Of a stretch of DNA of 59,648 nt, positions 37,726 through 46,277 are shown in pieces. Under the pieces are notes generated by a model that worked only from the letters and a program-made list of their open reading frames with translations, was not told where the DNA came from and made no database searches. The translations under genes were made by a program, and so were the position numbers. This DNA comes from an uncultured Collinsella sp. (GTDB taxonomy: Bacteria > Actinomycetota > Coriobacteriia > Coriobacteriales > Coriobacteriaceae), in contig CABQJJ010000006.1 of assembly GCA_902464485.1 (NCBI GenBank), positions 1 to 59,648 of the forward strand, in the 5' to 3' direction. Numbering within the stretch: the stretch's first letter is position 1; each line of letters begins with the position of its first letter.

Positions 37726-38829
37726 ATGAGCGACAGCAAACATGTGACGTATGAGGACGCCGGCGTCGATACCGCTGAGGGCGGCCGCGCCGTCGACGCG
37801 ATTAAGCAAATGGTGAAGGACACCAACCGCCCCGAGGTCATCGGCGGCATCGGCGGCTTTGGCGGCCTGTTCTCGGCCGCCGCGCTCAAGGATATGGAAG
37901 ACCCGATCCTGATCAGCGGTACCGACGGCGTGGGCACCAAGCTCGTGCTCGCCCAGATCATGGATCGTCACGAGACAGTGGGCCAGGACCTGGTCGCCAT
38001 GTGCGTCAACGACATTTTGGCTTCGGGCGCCGAGCCGCTGTTCTTCTTGGACTACGTTGCCATTGGCCACATCGAGGCCGAGCATATGGCAAAGATCATC
38101 AAGGGCGTTGCCGACGGCTGCAAGCTCGCGGGCTGCGCGCTCGTGGGCGGCGAGATGGCCGAGCACCCGGGCGTCATGGCTCCGGCCGACTACGACCTCG
38201 CCGGCTTTACCGTGGGCGTCGTCGACCGTCCCAAGATGCTCGACCCCGCGAACGTTCGCCCCGGCGATGTGATCCTGGGTCTGCCTTCCACCGGTGTGCA
38301 CTCCAACGGCTACTCGCTCGTGCGCAAGGTCATCGGCGTCGACGGCATTAAGCCGGGCACGCCCGAGGCCGCCGCTAAGGCCGAGGAGCTGAGCCGTCCT
38401 CTCGAGGAACTCAACGGCGCATCGTTGGCAGACGCTCTGCTGGCCCCCACGCGCATTTACGTCAAGCCGGTTCTTGAGCTGCTGCGCGGTGGCGCTAATG
38501 TGCATGCCATTGCCCACATCACCGGCGGCGGCATCACCGAGAACCTCAACCGTGCGCTGGCAGACGACGTCGACGCCGTAGTCACCCGCAACGGTGCCGA
38601 GATGGGCTGGGACGTTCCGCCCGTTATCACCTATGTGTCGCGCCAGGCCGAGCTTGTGCCCAACGAGGCGTGCAAGACCTTCAACATGGGCGTCGGCCTG
38701 TGCCTGATTGTCGCCCCCGAGGACGAGGTCGCCGTGACCGAGGCCCTGGTCGCACTGGGCGAGAAGCCGTTCCGCGTGGGCGAGTGCGTCGAGGGCTCCG
38801 GTAAGGTCGTGTACTCCGATGAGCGCTAA
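37726..38829 (+). CDS. purM: Phosphoribosylformylglycinamidine cyclo-ligase
   Basis: 367 residues. AIR synthetase closes the imidazole ring using ATP. Motifs: GVDTAEGGRAVDAIK, GGFGGLFS, LISGTDGVGTKL, MCVNDILASGAEPLFFLDY, HITGGGITENL. RBS GAGAGGAAGG. Its last 11 bp overlap purN, so the two genes are translationally coupled. Confidence 0.98.
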   Translation: MSDSKHVTYEDAGVDTAEGGRAVDAIKQMVKDTNRPEVIGGIGGFGGLFSAAALKDMEDPILISGTDGVGTKLVLAQIMDRHETVGQDLVAMCVNDILASGAEPLFFLDYVAIGHIEAEHMAKIIKGVADGCKLAGCALVGGEMAEHPGVMAPADYDLAGFTVGVVDRPKMLDPANVRPGDVILGLPSTGVHSNGYSLVRKVIGVDGIKPGTPEAAAKAEELSRPLEELNGASLADALLAPTRIYVKPVLELLRGGANVHAIAHITGGGITENLNRALADDVDAVVTRNGAEMGWDVPPVITYVSRQAELVPNEACKTFNMGVGLCLIVAPEDEVAVTEALVALGEKPFRVGECVEGSGKVVYSDER

Positions 38830-39520
38830 CGAGCAGATGGCTGCTGCCGAGGGTCTGGGCTATGTGCCCTACACCCGTCCGACCGGCACCGATACGGCCG
38901 AGCCGCTCAAGATTGGCGTGCTCATCAGCGGCTCCGGCACCAATCTGCAGGCGCTGATCGACCTGATTGCCGCCGGCAAGCTCAACGCCTCGATTGAGCT
39001 TGTGGTGTCGAGCCGTCCTTCGGCCAAGGGTTTGCAACGCGCCGAGCGTGCGGGCATCCAGACACTCACGCTGTCCAAGGATGTCTATGCCGACCCTATC
39101 GCCGCCGACGAGATTATCGCGCACGAGCTGCTCGAGCGCGGCTGCGAGTACGTGGTCATGGCTGGCTACATGCGCATGGTGCGCACACCCCTGCTGGCGG
39201 CGTTCCCCAACCGCGTGGTCAACCTGCACCCGGCGCTGCTACCGAGCTTTACCGGTGCCCACGCGATTGACGATGCGTTTGCCCGCGGCGTCAAGGTGAC
39301 CGGCGTGACCGTGCACTTTGCCAACGAGATCTACGACAACGGTCCCATCATCGCCCAGCGCGCGCTGGCTATTGAGGAGGGCTGGGATGTTGACACGCTC
39401 GAGGAGCACATCCACGCAATCGAGCACGTGCTGTATCCCGAGGTCGTGCAGATGCTCGCCGACGGCCGCGTCCACGTGCTGGAGAGCGGCAAGGTGGCAA
39501 TTGATGCACCCCGCGGCTAG
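38819..39520 (+). CDS. purN: Phosphoribosylglycinamide formyltransferase
   Basis: 233 residues, with a ~28-residue N-terminal extension before the first strand KIGVLISGSGTNLQALID. Transfers formyl from 10-formyl-THF to GAR. Catalytic signature: VVNLHPALLPSFTGAHAID, with N-H and the following GVTVHFANEIYDNGPIIAQ. Starts inside the purM end (overlap 38819-38829). A terminator follows 32 bp after the stop. Confidence 0.97.
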   Translation: MSANEQMAAAEGLGYVPYTRPTGTDTAEPLKIGVLISGSGTNLQALIDLIAAGKLNASIELVVSSRPSAKGLQRAERAGIQTLTLSKDVYADPIAADEIIAHELLERGCEYVVMAGYMRMVRTPLLAAFPNRVVNLHPALLPSFTGAHAIDDAFARGVKVTGVTVHFANEIYDNGPIIAQRALAIEEGWDVDTLEEHIHAIEHVLYPEVVQMLADGRVHVLESGKVAIDAPRG

Positions 39521-39552
39521 CGGTGCACAGTACAATTTAGTTGAGTGGTCAG

Positions 39553-39595
39553 GGTGGTCATTGGCGCCAAGGCGCGTGTGACCACCTTTTGTTTT
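39553..39595 (+). terminator. Terminator of purMN
   Basis: Stem GGTGGTCA (39553-39560) with TGACCACC (39579-39586), loop with GGCGCC, tail TTTTGTTTT. Confidence 0.75.
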
Positions 39596-39597
39596 GG

Positions 39598-39653
39598 TAG
39601 TCACCTGCGACGTTCTTGAATGACAAGTCGTTTAAGAACGTCGCAGGTGACTA
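39598..39653. repeat. 20-bp perfect inverted repeat before the PTS gene
   Basis: Arms 39598-39617 and 39634-39653 (AGTCACCTGCGACG at the outer part) are perfectly complementary around a 16-nt loop. It ends 19 bp upstream of the GTG start of the PTS gene. Confidence 0.85.
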
Positions 39654-39671
39654 GGTGAGAGAGGTGAGCGC

Positions 39672-40136
39672 GTGGCGGATAACGAAGCACTGTTTACACC
39701 TGAGCTGGTGTTTTTTGATTGGGAATGCGCGACGCCGGATGAGGTGTTTGCGCGGCTCGAGGGTGAGCTTGCACCACGGGGCTACATTGCGTCCGGTTGG
39801 CACGATGCCGTCCGTACGCGCGAGGACAACTATCCCACGGGCCTCGCCATGCCGGCGGCCAATATTGCCATCCCGCATACCGATCCCGGATTTGTGGCTA
39901 AGCCCTATATCGCGGTGGTGAAGCCCTCCGCGCCCGTGACGTTCAATGCTATGGCGGGCATGGGCGCCCCCGTGCCGGCGCGGATCATTATCAATTTGGG
40001 CATTGCCGAGCCGGGCGGCCAGGTCGAGGCCCTGCAAGCGCTCATGAATATCTTTATGGATGCCGACGCCGCAGCCGATGTGCTCGGCCAGACCACATGC
40101 CAAGGCATGGTCGACGCCATCCGCCGCCACTTCTAA
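39672..40136 (+). CDS. PTS system EIIA component, fructose/galactitol type
   Basis: 154 residues. GTG 39672 has GAGAGAGGTGAG 4 nt upstream. The fold is the PTS EIIA type 2 (mannitol/fructose/galactitol) with phosphoacceptor His69 in NIAIPHTDPG. The sequence around it (LAMPAANIAIPHTD) is closest in style to GatA. No EIIB or EIIC genes are adjacent, so it is an orphan EIIA; it may phosphorylate a distant permease or act in regulation. Confidence 0.85.
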   Translation: MADNEALFTPELVFFDWECATPDEVFARLEGELAPRGYIASGWHDAVRTREDNYPTGLAMPAANIAIPHTDPGFVAKPYIAVVKPSAPVTFNAMAGMGAPVPARIIINLGIAEPGGQVEALQALMNIFMDADAAADVLGQTTCQGMVDAIRRHF

Positions 40137-40148
40137 GGTGGAGCTAAG

Positions 40149-40233
40149 CCGGCACCTGGGGACGTTCCTTATGTGCCGGCACTTGGGGACTGTCTCTAAC
40201 TGCCGGCAGAAAAGGAATGTCCCCAACTGCCGG
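40149..40233. repeat. GGGGAC hairpin with CCGGCA arms
   Basis: Outer arms of 22 bp with three mismatches (40149-40170 with 40212-40233; CCGGCA...TGGGGAC...TTCCTT). The inner part holds two TGCCGGCA palindromes and another TTGGGGACTGTCTC. Three GGGGAC cores in 85 bp. Confidence 0.8.
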
Positions 40234-40385
40234 TTCGCCACTTTTAAGTGGCTTTTAAGGGTGAGCAACGCTCGCCACTCGCAAAAATGGTGCAGATTGG
40301 CTCGTCCCAGCCACACCAGCTGTGTCGCAAGCGTCACGTTGTGACACAATGTCATATGTTTGATTCGCTGTACGAAAGGCCAAAC

Positions 40386-41606
40386 ATGGCAAACAACAAA
40401 AAGAATACCGCGCCCGAACCGACGCCCGAGCAGCAGGCTCGCGCCGTTGCCGATTCTCGCCAAAAGGCACGCAAGGTCCGCGTGTCCAAGACCGTCAAGA
40501 TTATTCTGGTGGTCATTGGCGTGCTGGCGATGGTGCTTTCCGTATCGGCAATGGCATGCTCGGGCATCATGTCGCAGACCGAGGGCACCAAGGGCTACAA
40601 GCTCACCGGCGGCGTGGCTGCTACCATCAATGGCACCAACCTCACCGAGGACACCGTGACCAAGCAGATCATGAGCATGCGTACGTCCTACGGCTACACC
40701 AAGGACAAGGACTGGGCGCAGTACCTGGTCGACAACGACCTCACGCCCAAGAAGTATCGCAAGCAGCTCATCGACTCCTACACGCAGCAGATTCTGCTTC
40801 AGCAAGCGCAGAAGGAAAACGGCGTGACCGTCTCGGACGAGGAGGTCGAGAAGGCCTGGAAGGACGCCTGTAAGAGTGCCGGCGGCGCCAAGACCTTTAA
40901 GAAAACGCTCAAGACCTACGGATACACCGAGGAATCTTATAAGAGCTCGCTTGAGGAGAATCTGGCACAACAGAAGCTCAAGGATGCGGTCGCCCCGGCC
41001 AGCAATCCCAAGGACAGCGAGATCGTGAGCTACCTCAACGAGAATCTGTCAAATTACAACGATGCCCGCCGTTCGTCGAATATCCTGATCAAGGTTGATT
41101 CCGATGCATCCGACGAGGACAAGGCCGCCGCGAAGGCCAAGGCGCAGGAGTGCCTGGACAAGATCAAATCAGGTGAGCTGAGCTTTGAGGATGCCGTGGA
41201 GCAGTACTCTGACGACACCGGTTCCAAGGAGAAGAAGGGCGATGTGGGCTGGGATAAGCTCACCACCTTTGTCGACAGCTACCAGACGGCGCTCGAGGGC
41301 CTCAACAAGGGCGATGTGAGCGATATCGTTGAGTCGACCTATGGCTACCATATTATCAAGTGCACCGACTACTTCCATGTCGATGGCCAGGTGGAGGATG
41401 TCAACCAGGTGCCCAAGGCCATTAAGAAGTACGTTTCCAACGTGGTGAAGACGCAGGCGAGCGGAACTGCCTACAGCGAGTGGCTGGAGCAGTATAAGAA
41501 GGATGCCGACATTACCGTCAACCCCATGCCCAAGGATGTGCCCTACAACGTGAGCCTGAAGGGCGTAACCAAGACCGCGACCGACGATTCGTCGAAGACT
41601 GAGTAA
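40386..41606 (+). CDS. Membrane-anchored peptidyl-prolyl isomerase (PrsA/SurA-like foldase)
   Basis: 406 residues from ATG 40386 (GAAAGG 7 nt upstream); the frame above it runs through repeat DNA. Residues 1-32 are cytoplasmic and basic, a membrane helix spans ~34-56 (IILVVIGVLAMVLSVSAMA), a SurA_N-like domain ~70-205, and a parvulin domain ~222-330 (NILIKVD ... FEDAVEQYSDDTGSKEKKGD ... YGYHIIKCTDY). Such proteins help secreted proteins fold outside the membrane. Plausibly serves the exported surface proteins of this organism. Confidence 0.88.
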   Translation: MANNKKNTAPEPTPEQQARAVADSRQKARKVRVSKTVKIILVVIGVLAMVLSVSAMACSGIMSQTEGTKGYKLTGGVAATINGTNLTEDTVTKQIMSMRTSYGYTKDKDWAQYLVDNDLTPKKYRKQLIDSYTQQILLQQAQKENGVTVSDEEVEKAWKDACKSAGGAKTFKKTLKTYGYTEESYKSSLEENLAQQKLKDAVAPASNPKDSEIVSYLNENLSNYNDARRSSNILIKVDSDASDEDKAAAKAKAQECLDKIKSGELSFEDAVEQYSDDTGSKEKKGDVGWDKLTTFVDSYQTALEGLNKGDVSDIVESTYGYHIIKCTDYFHVDGQVEDVNQVPKAIKKYVSNVVKTQASGTAYSEWLEQYKKDADITVNPMPKDVPYNVSLKGVTKTATDDSSKTE

Positions 41607-41660
41607 GTGCTAGGCGGTGCTTTTGCGAGCGCCGCCTACTACATTGAGGAGGATCAGCAG

Positions 41661-42104
41661 ATGACTAACGAGGAACTGCAGCAGGAAATGATTGCGGCCA
41701 TGAAGGCAAAGGACAAGGTGCGTCTGTCCATCATTCGCCAGGTCAAGGCCGAGGTAAAGAACATCGAGGTCAACGAGCGCCGCGATGTGACTGAGGAAGA
41801 CGTCAACAGCATGATCAAGCGTCTGATTAAGCAGACGAGCGAGACGCTGGAGATGTCCATCAAGGCCGGTACCGATCAGGACCGTACCGACAACCTGACC
41901 GAGCAGGTCAAGATCCTGGAGAGCCTGCTGCCCGCGCAGGTTTCGGGCGAGGAGCTCGAGGCGCTGATCGAGCAGGTTATCGCCGAGCTGGGTGCTACGT
42001 CCAAGAAGCAGATGGGCCAGGTTATGGGGGCGCTCGGCAAGGCCACCGGCGGCAACTTCGATAAGCCGGCCGCGGCAAAGATCGTCGGAGCCAAACTCGC
42101 GTAG
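41661..42104 (+). CDS. YqeY/GatB-tail family protein
   Basis: 147 residues from ATG 41661 (GAGGAGGATC 6 nt upstream). All-alpha YqeY fold: KDKVRLSIIRQVKAEVKN, ILESLLPAQVS, then a KKQMGQVMGALGK motif like the tail domain of GatB in tRNA amidotransferases. Conserved in bacteria but of unknown exact role; tRNA binding is suspected from the GatB homology. 54 bp behind the foldase gene. Confidence 0.9.
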   Translation: MTNEELQQEMIAAMKAKDKVRLSIIRQVKAEVKNIEVNERRDVTEEDVNSMIKRLIKQTSETLEMSIKAGTDQDRTDNLTEQVKILESLLPAQVSGEELEALIEQVIAELGATSKKQMGQVMGALGKATGGNFDKPAAAKIVGAKLA

Positions 42105-42133
42105 GGGCCGAGCGGTACATAGTTGATGTTGAG

Positions 42134-42165
42134 GGGGCGTGACCATTGCGGTCGCGCCCCTTTTT
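42134..42165 (+). terminator. Terminator of the foldase-YqeY unit
   Basis: Eleven-bp stem GGGGCGTGACC (42134-42144) with GGTCGCGCCCC (42150-42160), loop ATTGC, five T. Nearly the same stem and loop style as the typA terminator. Confidence 0.9.
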
Positions 42166-42177
42166 GCTGGGCTGGGT

Positions 42178-42246
42178 ACTCATTGGGGACAGACTTAAAT
42201 GAGTGCCCAATGAGTAGGTACTCATTTAAGTCTGTCACCAATGAGT
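42178..42246. repeat. 27-bp hairpin with GGGGACAGACTTAAATGAGT core
   Basis: Arms 42178-42204 and 42220-42246 pair over 27 bp with one mismatch; loop of 15 nt. The arms include ACTCATT and GGGGACAGACTTAAATGAGT. Confidence 0.9.
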
Positions 42247-42287
42247 GGGCGGAAGATTGCGGGTTCTTTACGGGAATGTAGTGTGGG

Positions 42288-42316
42288 CTGCGGAAACGTG
42301 GTTCTTTCCGTACAAT
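42288..42316 (+). promoter_or_regulatory. Predicted promoter of the amino-acid ABC operon
   Basis: CTGCGG at 42288-42293, 17-bp spacer, TACAAT at 42311-42316; 36 bp before the first start codon. Confidence 0.45.
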
Positions 42317-42351
42317 AGTTCAACTCGTGTAAACGCAGGGAAGGGACATTC

Positions 42352-43083
42352 ATGGCAGACATGATCGAGATCAAGCATCTCAACAAGTACTTTGGCGACC
42401 TGCATGTGCTCAAAGATATCAATCTCACCGTCAAGCGCGGCGAGAAGCTCGTAATGATCGGGCCTTCCGGCTCGGGTAAGTCGACGCTCATCCGCTGTGT
42501 CGATTATCTTGAGGAGCCCACGTCGGGCGAGGTCCTCATCGACGGTACGCCGCTCACCAAAAAGAACCACCTGGAAATGGCTCGCAAGTATAGTTCCATG
42601 GTGTTTCAGCAGTTCAACCTGTATCCCAACATGACGGTGCTCGGCAACCTGACGCTCGCGCCCATCAAGCTTCAAAAGAAGAGCAAGGAGGAGGCGACCG
42701 AGATCGCCATCGCCGCGCTCAAGCGCGTCGGCATGGCGCATAAGGCCGGCGAGTATCCGCAGAACCTCTCGGGCGGTCAGCAGCAGCGCATTGCCATCGC
42801 CCGTGCCCTGTGCACCAAACAGCCCATCATCCTGTTTGACGAGCCGACCTCGGCGCTCGACCCCGAGATGGTCCAGGAGGTTCTGGACGTTATGATTGAG
42901 CTCGCGCAGGAGGATATCACCATGATCTGCGTAACACACGAGATGGGCTTTGCGCGTCAGGTGGCCGACCGCGTCATCTTTATGGAGGACGGCCGCATCC
43001 TGGAGGAGGGCACGCCCGAGCACTTCTTCGACAACCCCGAGAACCCGCGCTGCCGCGAGTTCCTGTCCAAGATTCTGCACTAG
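42352..43083 (+). CDS. Polar amino-acid ABC transporter ATPase (GlnQ-like)
   Basis: 243 residues. Walker A GPSGSGKST, Q-loop VFQQFNLYPNMTVL, signature LSGGQQQR, Walker B IILFDEPTSALDPEM and the H-loop VTHEMGFARQVADRV are typical of the PAAT family. First gene of a four-gene operon (ATPase, binding protein, two permeases) with tight spacing. Takes up a polar amino acid; which one cannot be read from the sequence. Confidence 0.95.
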   Translation: MADMIEIKHLNKYFGDLHVLKDINLTVKRGEKLVMIGPSGSGKSTLIRCVDYLEEPTSGEVLIDGTPLTKKNHLEMARKYSSMVFQQFNLYPNMTVLGNLTLAPIKLQKKSKEEATEIAIAALKRVGMAHKAGEYPQNLSGGQQQRIAIARALCTKQPIILFDEPTSALDPEMVQEVLDVMIELAQEDITMICVTHEMGFARQVADRVIFMEDGRILEEGTPEHFFDNPENPRCREFLSKILH

Positions 43084-43091
43084 GCACGGTG

Positions 43092-43967
43092 ATGGACATG
43101 ACGGATATGACGAGGGCGGCCGTGTCGCGCCGCCACTTTTTGCAGCTGGCTGGCGCCGGCATGCTTGCGCTGACGGGGACCGCGCTTACCGGTTGCGGCA
43201 ACTCCACCAGCGGCGAGGGCTCCGACAAGGGGTCCAAGCTTGCAGCCATTAAGTCGCGTGGACATCTGAATGCCGGCGTTAAGAAGGACGTTCCCGGCTA
43301 TGGCTATTACGACACCGCCAAGGGTCGCTTTGAGGGCATGGAAGTCGATTTGTGCTACCAGATCGCTGCTGCCGTCTTTGGCGTGAGCTACAAGGAGGCC
43401 CGTGCCCAGGAGCTTGTCGAGTTTACCGACGTAACGCCCAAGACGCGCGGTCCGCTGATCGATAACGGCCAACTTGACGTTGTCGCGGCGACCTACACCA
43501 TCACCGACGAGCGCAAGAAGAGCTGGGATTTCTCGACGCCGTACCGCACCGACTACGTGGGACTCATGGTCAAGAAGCGTTCGGGCTTTACCTCGATTGA
43601 GGATCTGGACGGCAAGGTCATTGGCGTGAGCCAGGGTGCCACCACGCAGGGCCTGATCGAGCAGATGATCAAGGACAACGGCTTTAGCTGCAAGCCCGAG
43701 TTTAGGGCCTTTAGCGGCTACCCCATCATCAAGAGTTCGCTCGACGCCGGCAATATCGACGTCTTTGCCATGGACCGCTCCACGTTGGCCGGCTATATGA
43801 ACGAGACCGTTGAGTTGCTGCAGCCCGAGGTCAAGTTTGGCGAGCAGGGCTACGGCGTGGCGACCAAGAAGGGCTGCGACCTTTCGGCCGTGGTCGATCA
43901 GGTGATTTGCGATCGCCTGGCCGACGGCTGGCTCGACCAAGAGGTCAAGACCTGGGGTCTTGTATAG
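43092..43967 (+). CDS. Amino-acid-binding lipoprotein, family 3
   Basis: About 291 residues; ATG 43092 chosen among several close ATG/GTG codons, none with a strong RBS. The N-terminus has a twin-arginine-like SRRHFLQLAGAG and a lipobox LTGC (Cys35), so it is probably exported folded and lipid-anchored. The rest is a periplasmic-binding fold type II (SRGHLNAGVKKDVPGYGY, FDFSTPYR-like DFSTPYRTDYVG). Captures the substrate for the permeases encoded next. Confidence 0.92.
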   Translation: MDMTDMTRAAVSRRHFLQLAGAGMLALTGTALTGCGNSTSGEGSDKGSKLAAIKSRGHLNAGVKKDVPGYGYYDTAKGRFEGMEVDLCYQIAAAVFGVSYKEARAQELVEFTDVTPKTRGPLIDNGQLDVVAATYTITDERKKSWDFSTPYRTDYVGLMVKKRSGFTSIEDLDGKVIGVSQGATTQGLIEQMIKDNGFSCKPEFRAFSGYPIIKSSLDAGNIDVFAMDRSTLAGYMNETVELLQPEVKFGEQGYGVATKKGCDLSAVVDQVICDRLADGWLDQEVKTWGLV

Positions 43968-43992
43968 GCGCATCGTCCAAGGAAGGAATCAA

Positions 43993-44739
43993 ATGCTCGA
44001 AGGATTATTTGACGCCGACCGTTGGTCGACGACATTTCAAAACATGGGGCCCTTCTGGGAGGGCTTTGGCGTGACGCTGCAGGTGGTCGTTGCCGGCCTG
44101 TTGCTGTCTCTGGTACTGGGCACGCTGCTGGGTGTGTTCTCTACCACCCGTTCGCGTGTGCTGCGTGCCATAAGCCGCGTGTACGTGGAGTTTTACCAGA
44201 ACACCCCGTTGCCCGTGCAGGTGCTCTTTATGTACATGGCCGGTCCGCAGTTTTTGCAGGCCATAACCGGTGCCGACCAGCCGGTGCGCATCGCGCCGTT
44301 CGTGCTGGGTTTCTTGGGCGTGGGCCTGTATCATGCGGCCTACATTTCGGAGGTCATCCGCACCGGTATCGAGGCGGTTCCGCGCGGTCAGATGGAGGCG
44401 GCCCAGAGCCAGGGCTTCACCCGTGCGCAGGCATACTGGTACATCGTGCTGCCCCAGACGTTCAAGATCATTCTGCCGCCGCTGTGTAACCAGGCGCTTA
44501 ACTTGGTCAAGAACACGTCGGTGCTGGCGCTTGTGGCCGGCGGCGACCTTATGTACCGTTCCGACAACTTTGTGAGTCTGTACGGTTACCTGCAGGGATA
44601 CATCGTCTGCTGCCTTATGTACTTCATCATCTGCTTTCCGCTCGCCATGCTGGTGCAGTGGCTCGAGCGCCGCTCCAAGGAGCGTCCGCGCGGCGTGAGC
44701 CTGGCCGAGCTGGGGCTCGACAACGTAGAGGAGGCCTAG
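43993..44739 (+). CDS. Amino-acid ABC transporter permease
   Basis: 248 residues from ATG 43993 (AAGGAAGGAATC upstream). Five membrane helices and the EAA loop EAVPRGQMEAAQSQGFT that contacts the ATPase. Pairs with the second permease to form a heterodimeric channel. Confidence 0.94.
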   Translation: MLEGLFDADRWSTTFQNMGPFWEGFGVTLQVVVAGLLLSLVLGTLLGVFSTTRSRVLRAISRVYVEFYQNTPLPVQVLFMYMAGPQFLQAITGADQPVRIAPFVLGFLGVGLYHAAYISEVIRTGIEAVPRGQMEAAQSQGFTRAQAYWYIVLPQTFKIILPPLCNQALNLVKNTSVLALVAGGDLMYRSDNFVSLYGYLQGYIVCCLMYFIICFPLAMLVQWLERRSKERPRGVSLAELGLDNVEEA

Positions 44740-44742
44740 CGC

Positions 44743-45381
44743 ATGGAAATTTTCAACGCGACCAACCTGCTCTACATTTGGGGCGGCTTTGTTAAGACGA
44801 TCGAGATCTCGGCGCTGTCGATCTTTTTCTCGCTCATCTTTGGCACGGTGCTGGCGCTTGTTAAAAGCTATGCGCCCCGCCCGTTCCGTATTTTGGTGAG
44901 CGCCTATATCGAGCTGTTCCGTTGCACGCCAAACCTGCTGTGGATCCTGTTTATCTACTTTACGGTGCAGGGTTTGGACATTGTGATTTCGACCATCGCC
45001 TTTACGCTGTTTACCAGCGCTGTTATGGCCGAGATTGTGCGCGGCGGTCTCAACTCGATTCCGCGTGGCCAGTTTGAGGCGGCACAGAGTCAGGGCTTCG
45101 GCTTCTTTGCCACCATGCGCTACATTATTCTGCCGCAGACGTTTAAGACGATTATTCCGGCGCTGTTTAGCCAGTGCACGACTGTCATTAAGGACAGCTC
45201 GTATCTTTCGGGCATTAACGTGGCCGAGCTCATGTACACGGCAAACGTCGTGATGGCCCACGCGGTCGACCTGTCGCAGGTGCTTATGCTCTACGGCCTG
45301 GTGTTTGCGATGTACTTTGTGCTCAACTTTGGTATCTCGCTGCTGGTGAGGGCCTATCAGCGCCGCATCGTAGCCGCATAG
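44743..45381 (+). CDS. Amino-acid ABC transporter permease
   Basis: 212 residues, 3 bp behind the first permease. EAA loop NSIPRGQFEAAQSQGFG, five helices. Last gene of the operon; a long hairpin element begins right at its stop codon. Confidence 0.94.
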   Translation: MEIFNATNLLYIWGGFVKTIEISALSIFFSLIFGTVLALVKSYAPRPFRILVSAYIELFRCTPNLLWILFIYFTVQGLDIVISTIAFTLFTSAVMAEIVRGGLNSIPRGQFEAAQSQGFGFFATMRYIILPQTFKTIIPALFSQCTTVIKDSSYLSGINVAELMYTANVVMAHAVDLSQVLMLYGLVFAMYFVLNFGISLLVRAYQRRIVAA

Positions 45382-45487
45382 CCTGGCTTTCCCTGGCACC
45401 CAACCTTGGCCTTCAAACCGTCGCTCGCGTACCAAAGTACGCGTCGCTCCTCTTTCAGGCCAATCTTGGGCACCAGGAAAACCCAGG
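45382..45487. repeat. Long hairpin, family A copy 2
   Basis: Thirty-bp imperfect stem (45382-45411 with 45458-45487; CCTGG...GGCC against GGCC...CCAGG) over a 46-nt apical module (45412-45457) with the GCGTACCAAAGTACGC mini-hairpin and GTCGCTCCTCTTTCA. The module matches 18791-18837; the stems do not match. Confidence 0.85.
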
Positions 45488-45549
45488 TACGCTATCGTGG
45501 GAAAAGGCGATAAACAGCCTTTTTTCTTATCTGTTAGAAAGGAATCGCG

Positions 45550-46173
45550 ATGAGCGATCTGGAGAACAAGAAGAGTCCTGTGGTCATTACCATCGCGCGC
45601 GACTTTGGCGCCGAGGGCCACGAGATTGGCCGTATCCTCGCCAACGAACTGGGGATTCCGCTGTACGATAACGAGCTGCTGGTGCGCGCGTCGCTGCGCG
45701 CAGGCGAGTCGCTCGATAAGATGGCCGCCTATGACGAGCGTCTGGCTGTGGAGAACATGGCGTTTCTGCCCGACCGCTACGATGCGCGTTCGTACTCGGA
45801 CAAGTTGTTCCAAAAGATGAGCCAGGTGATTTTGGACCTGGGCGAGACCGAGAGCTGCATTATCGAAGGCCGCCTGTCCGATTACCTGCTGCGCAATAAC
45901 CCCAATCACATTGCTGTGTTGGTGACCGCACCCTTTGAGGACCGCGTCGAGATCGTGCGCAAGAAGCGTGGCCTTAACAAAAAGAAGGGCGCCAAGCTGG
46001 TCAAGCAGCAGCAGAAGGCGCGCGAGGCATTTTACAAGCGCTACAGTGCCGGCAAGTGGAAGATGACGAGCGGTAAAGACATCGTCGTCAACCGCGCCAA
46101 GCTGGGCCGCGAGGGCTGTAAAGATGTTATCGCTGCGGCCTACCGCTACAAGGTGGCTCAGCTCGAAGGCTAA
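45550..46173 (+). CDS. Cytidylate kinase-like family protein
   Basis: 207 residues. The N-terminus ITIARDFGAEGHEIGRILAN is the P-loop variant of the cytidylate-kinase-like family (PF13189-type), common in gut anaerobes beside the true cmk. IIEGRLSDYLL and VEIVRKKRGLNKKKG follow. RBS AGAAAGGAATCG. The actual phosphoryl acceptor is unproven. Confidence 0.8.
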   Translation: MSDLENKKSPVVITIARDFGAEGHEIGRILANELGIPLYDNELLVRASLRAGESLDKMAAYDERLAVENMAFLPDRYDARSYSDKLFQKMSQVILDLGETESCIIEGRLSDYLLRNNPNHIAVLVTAPFEDRVEIVRKKRGLNKKKGAKLVKQQQKAREAFYKRYSAGKWKMTSGKDIVVNRAKLGREGCKDVIAAAYRYKVAQLEG

Positions 46174-46180
46174 CCGACCA

Positions 46181-46220
46181 AAACCACCACAAAGGGGATA
46201 GGCACCTTTATGGTGGGTTT
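46181..46220. repeat. ACCACC palindrome, copy 3 (forward)
   Basis: Arms 46181-46195 and 46205-46220 pair (AAACCACCACAAAGG against CCTTTATGGTGGGTTT) around loop GGATAGGCA. Confidence 0.85.
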
Positions 46221-46228
46221 TGTTTTAG

Positions 46229-46271
46229 GCCGAGGGGAAGGCCTTGGCGGCAGTGCCTATCCTCGGCTTTT
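46229..46271 (+). terminator. Terminator after the cytidylate-kinase-like gene
   Basis: Stem GCCGAGG (46229-46235) with CCTCGGC (46261-46267), 25-nt loop, TTTT tail. Confidence 0.55.
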
Positions 46272-46277
46272 GCAAAA

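Noticed and set aside
40248..40385. N-terminal extension of the foldase
   Set aside because: Reads through intergenic DNA; a good RBS and the natural start are at 40386.
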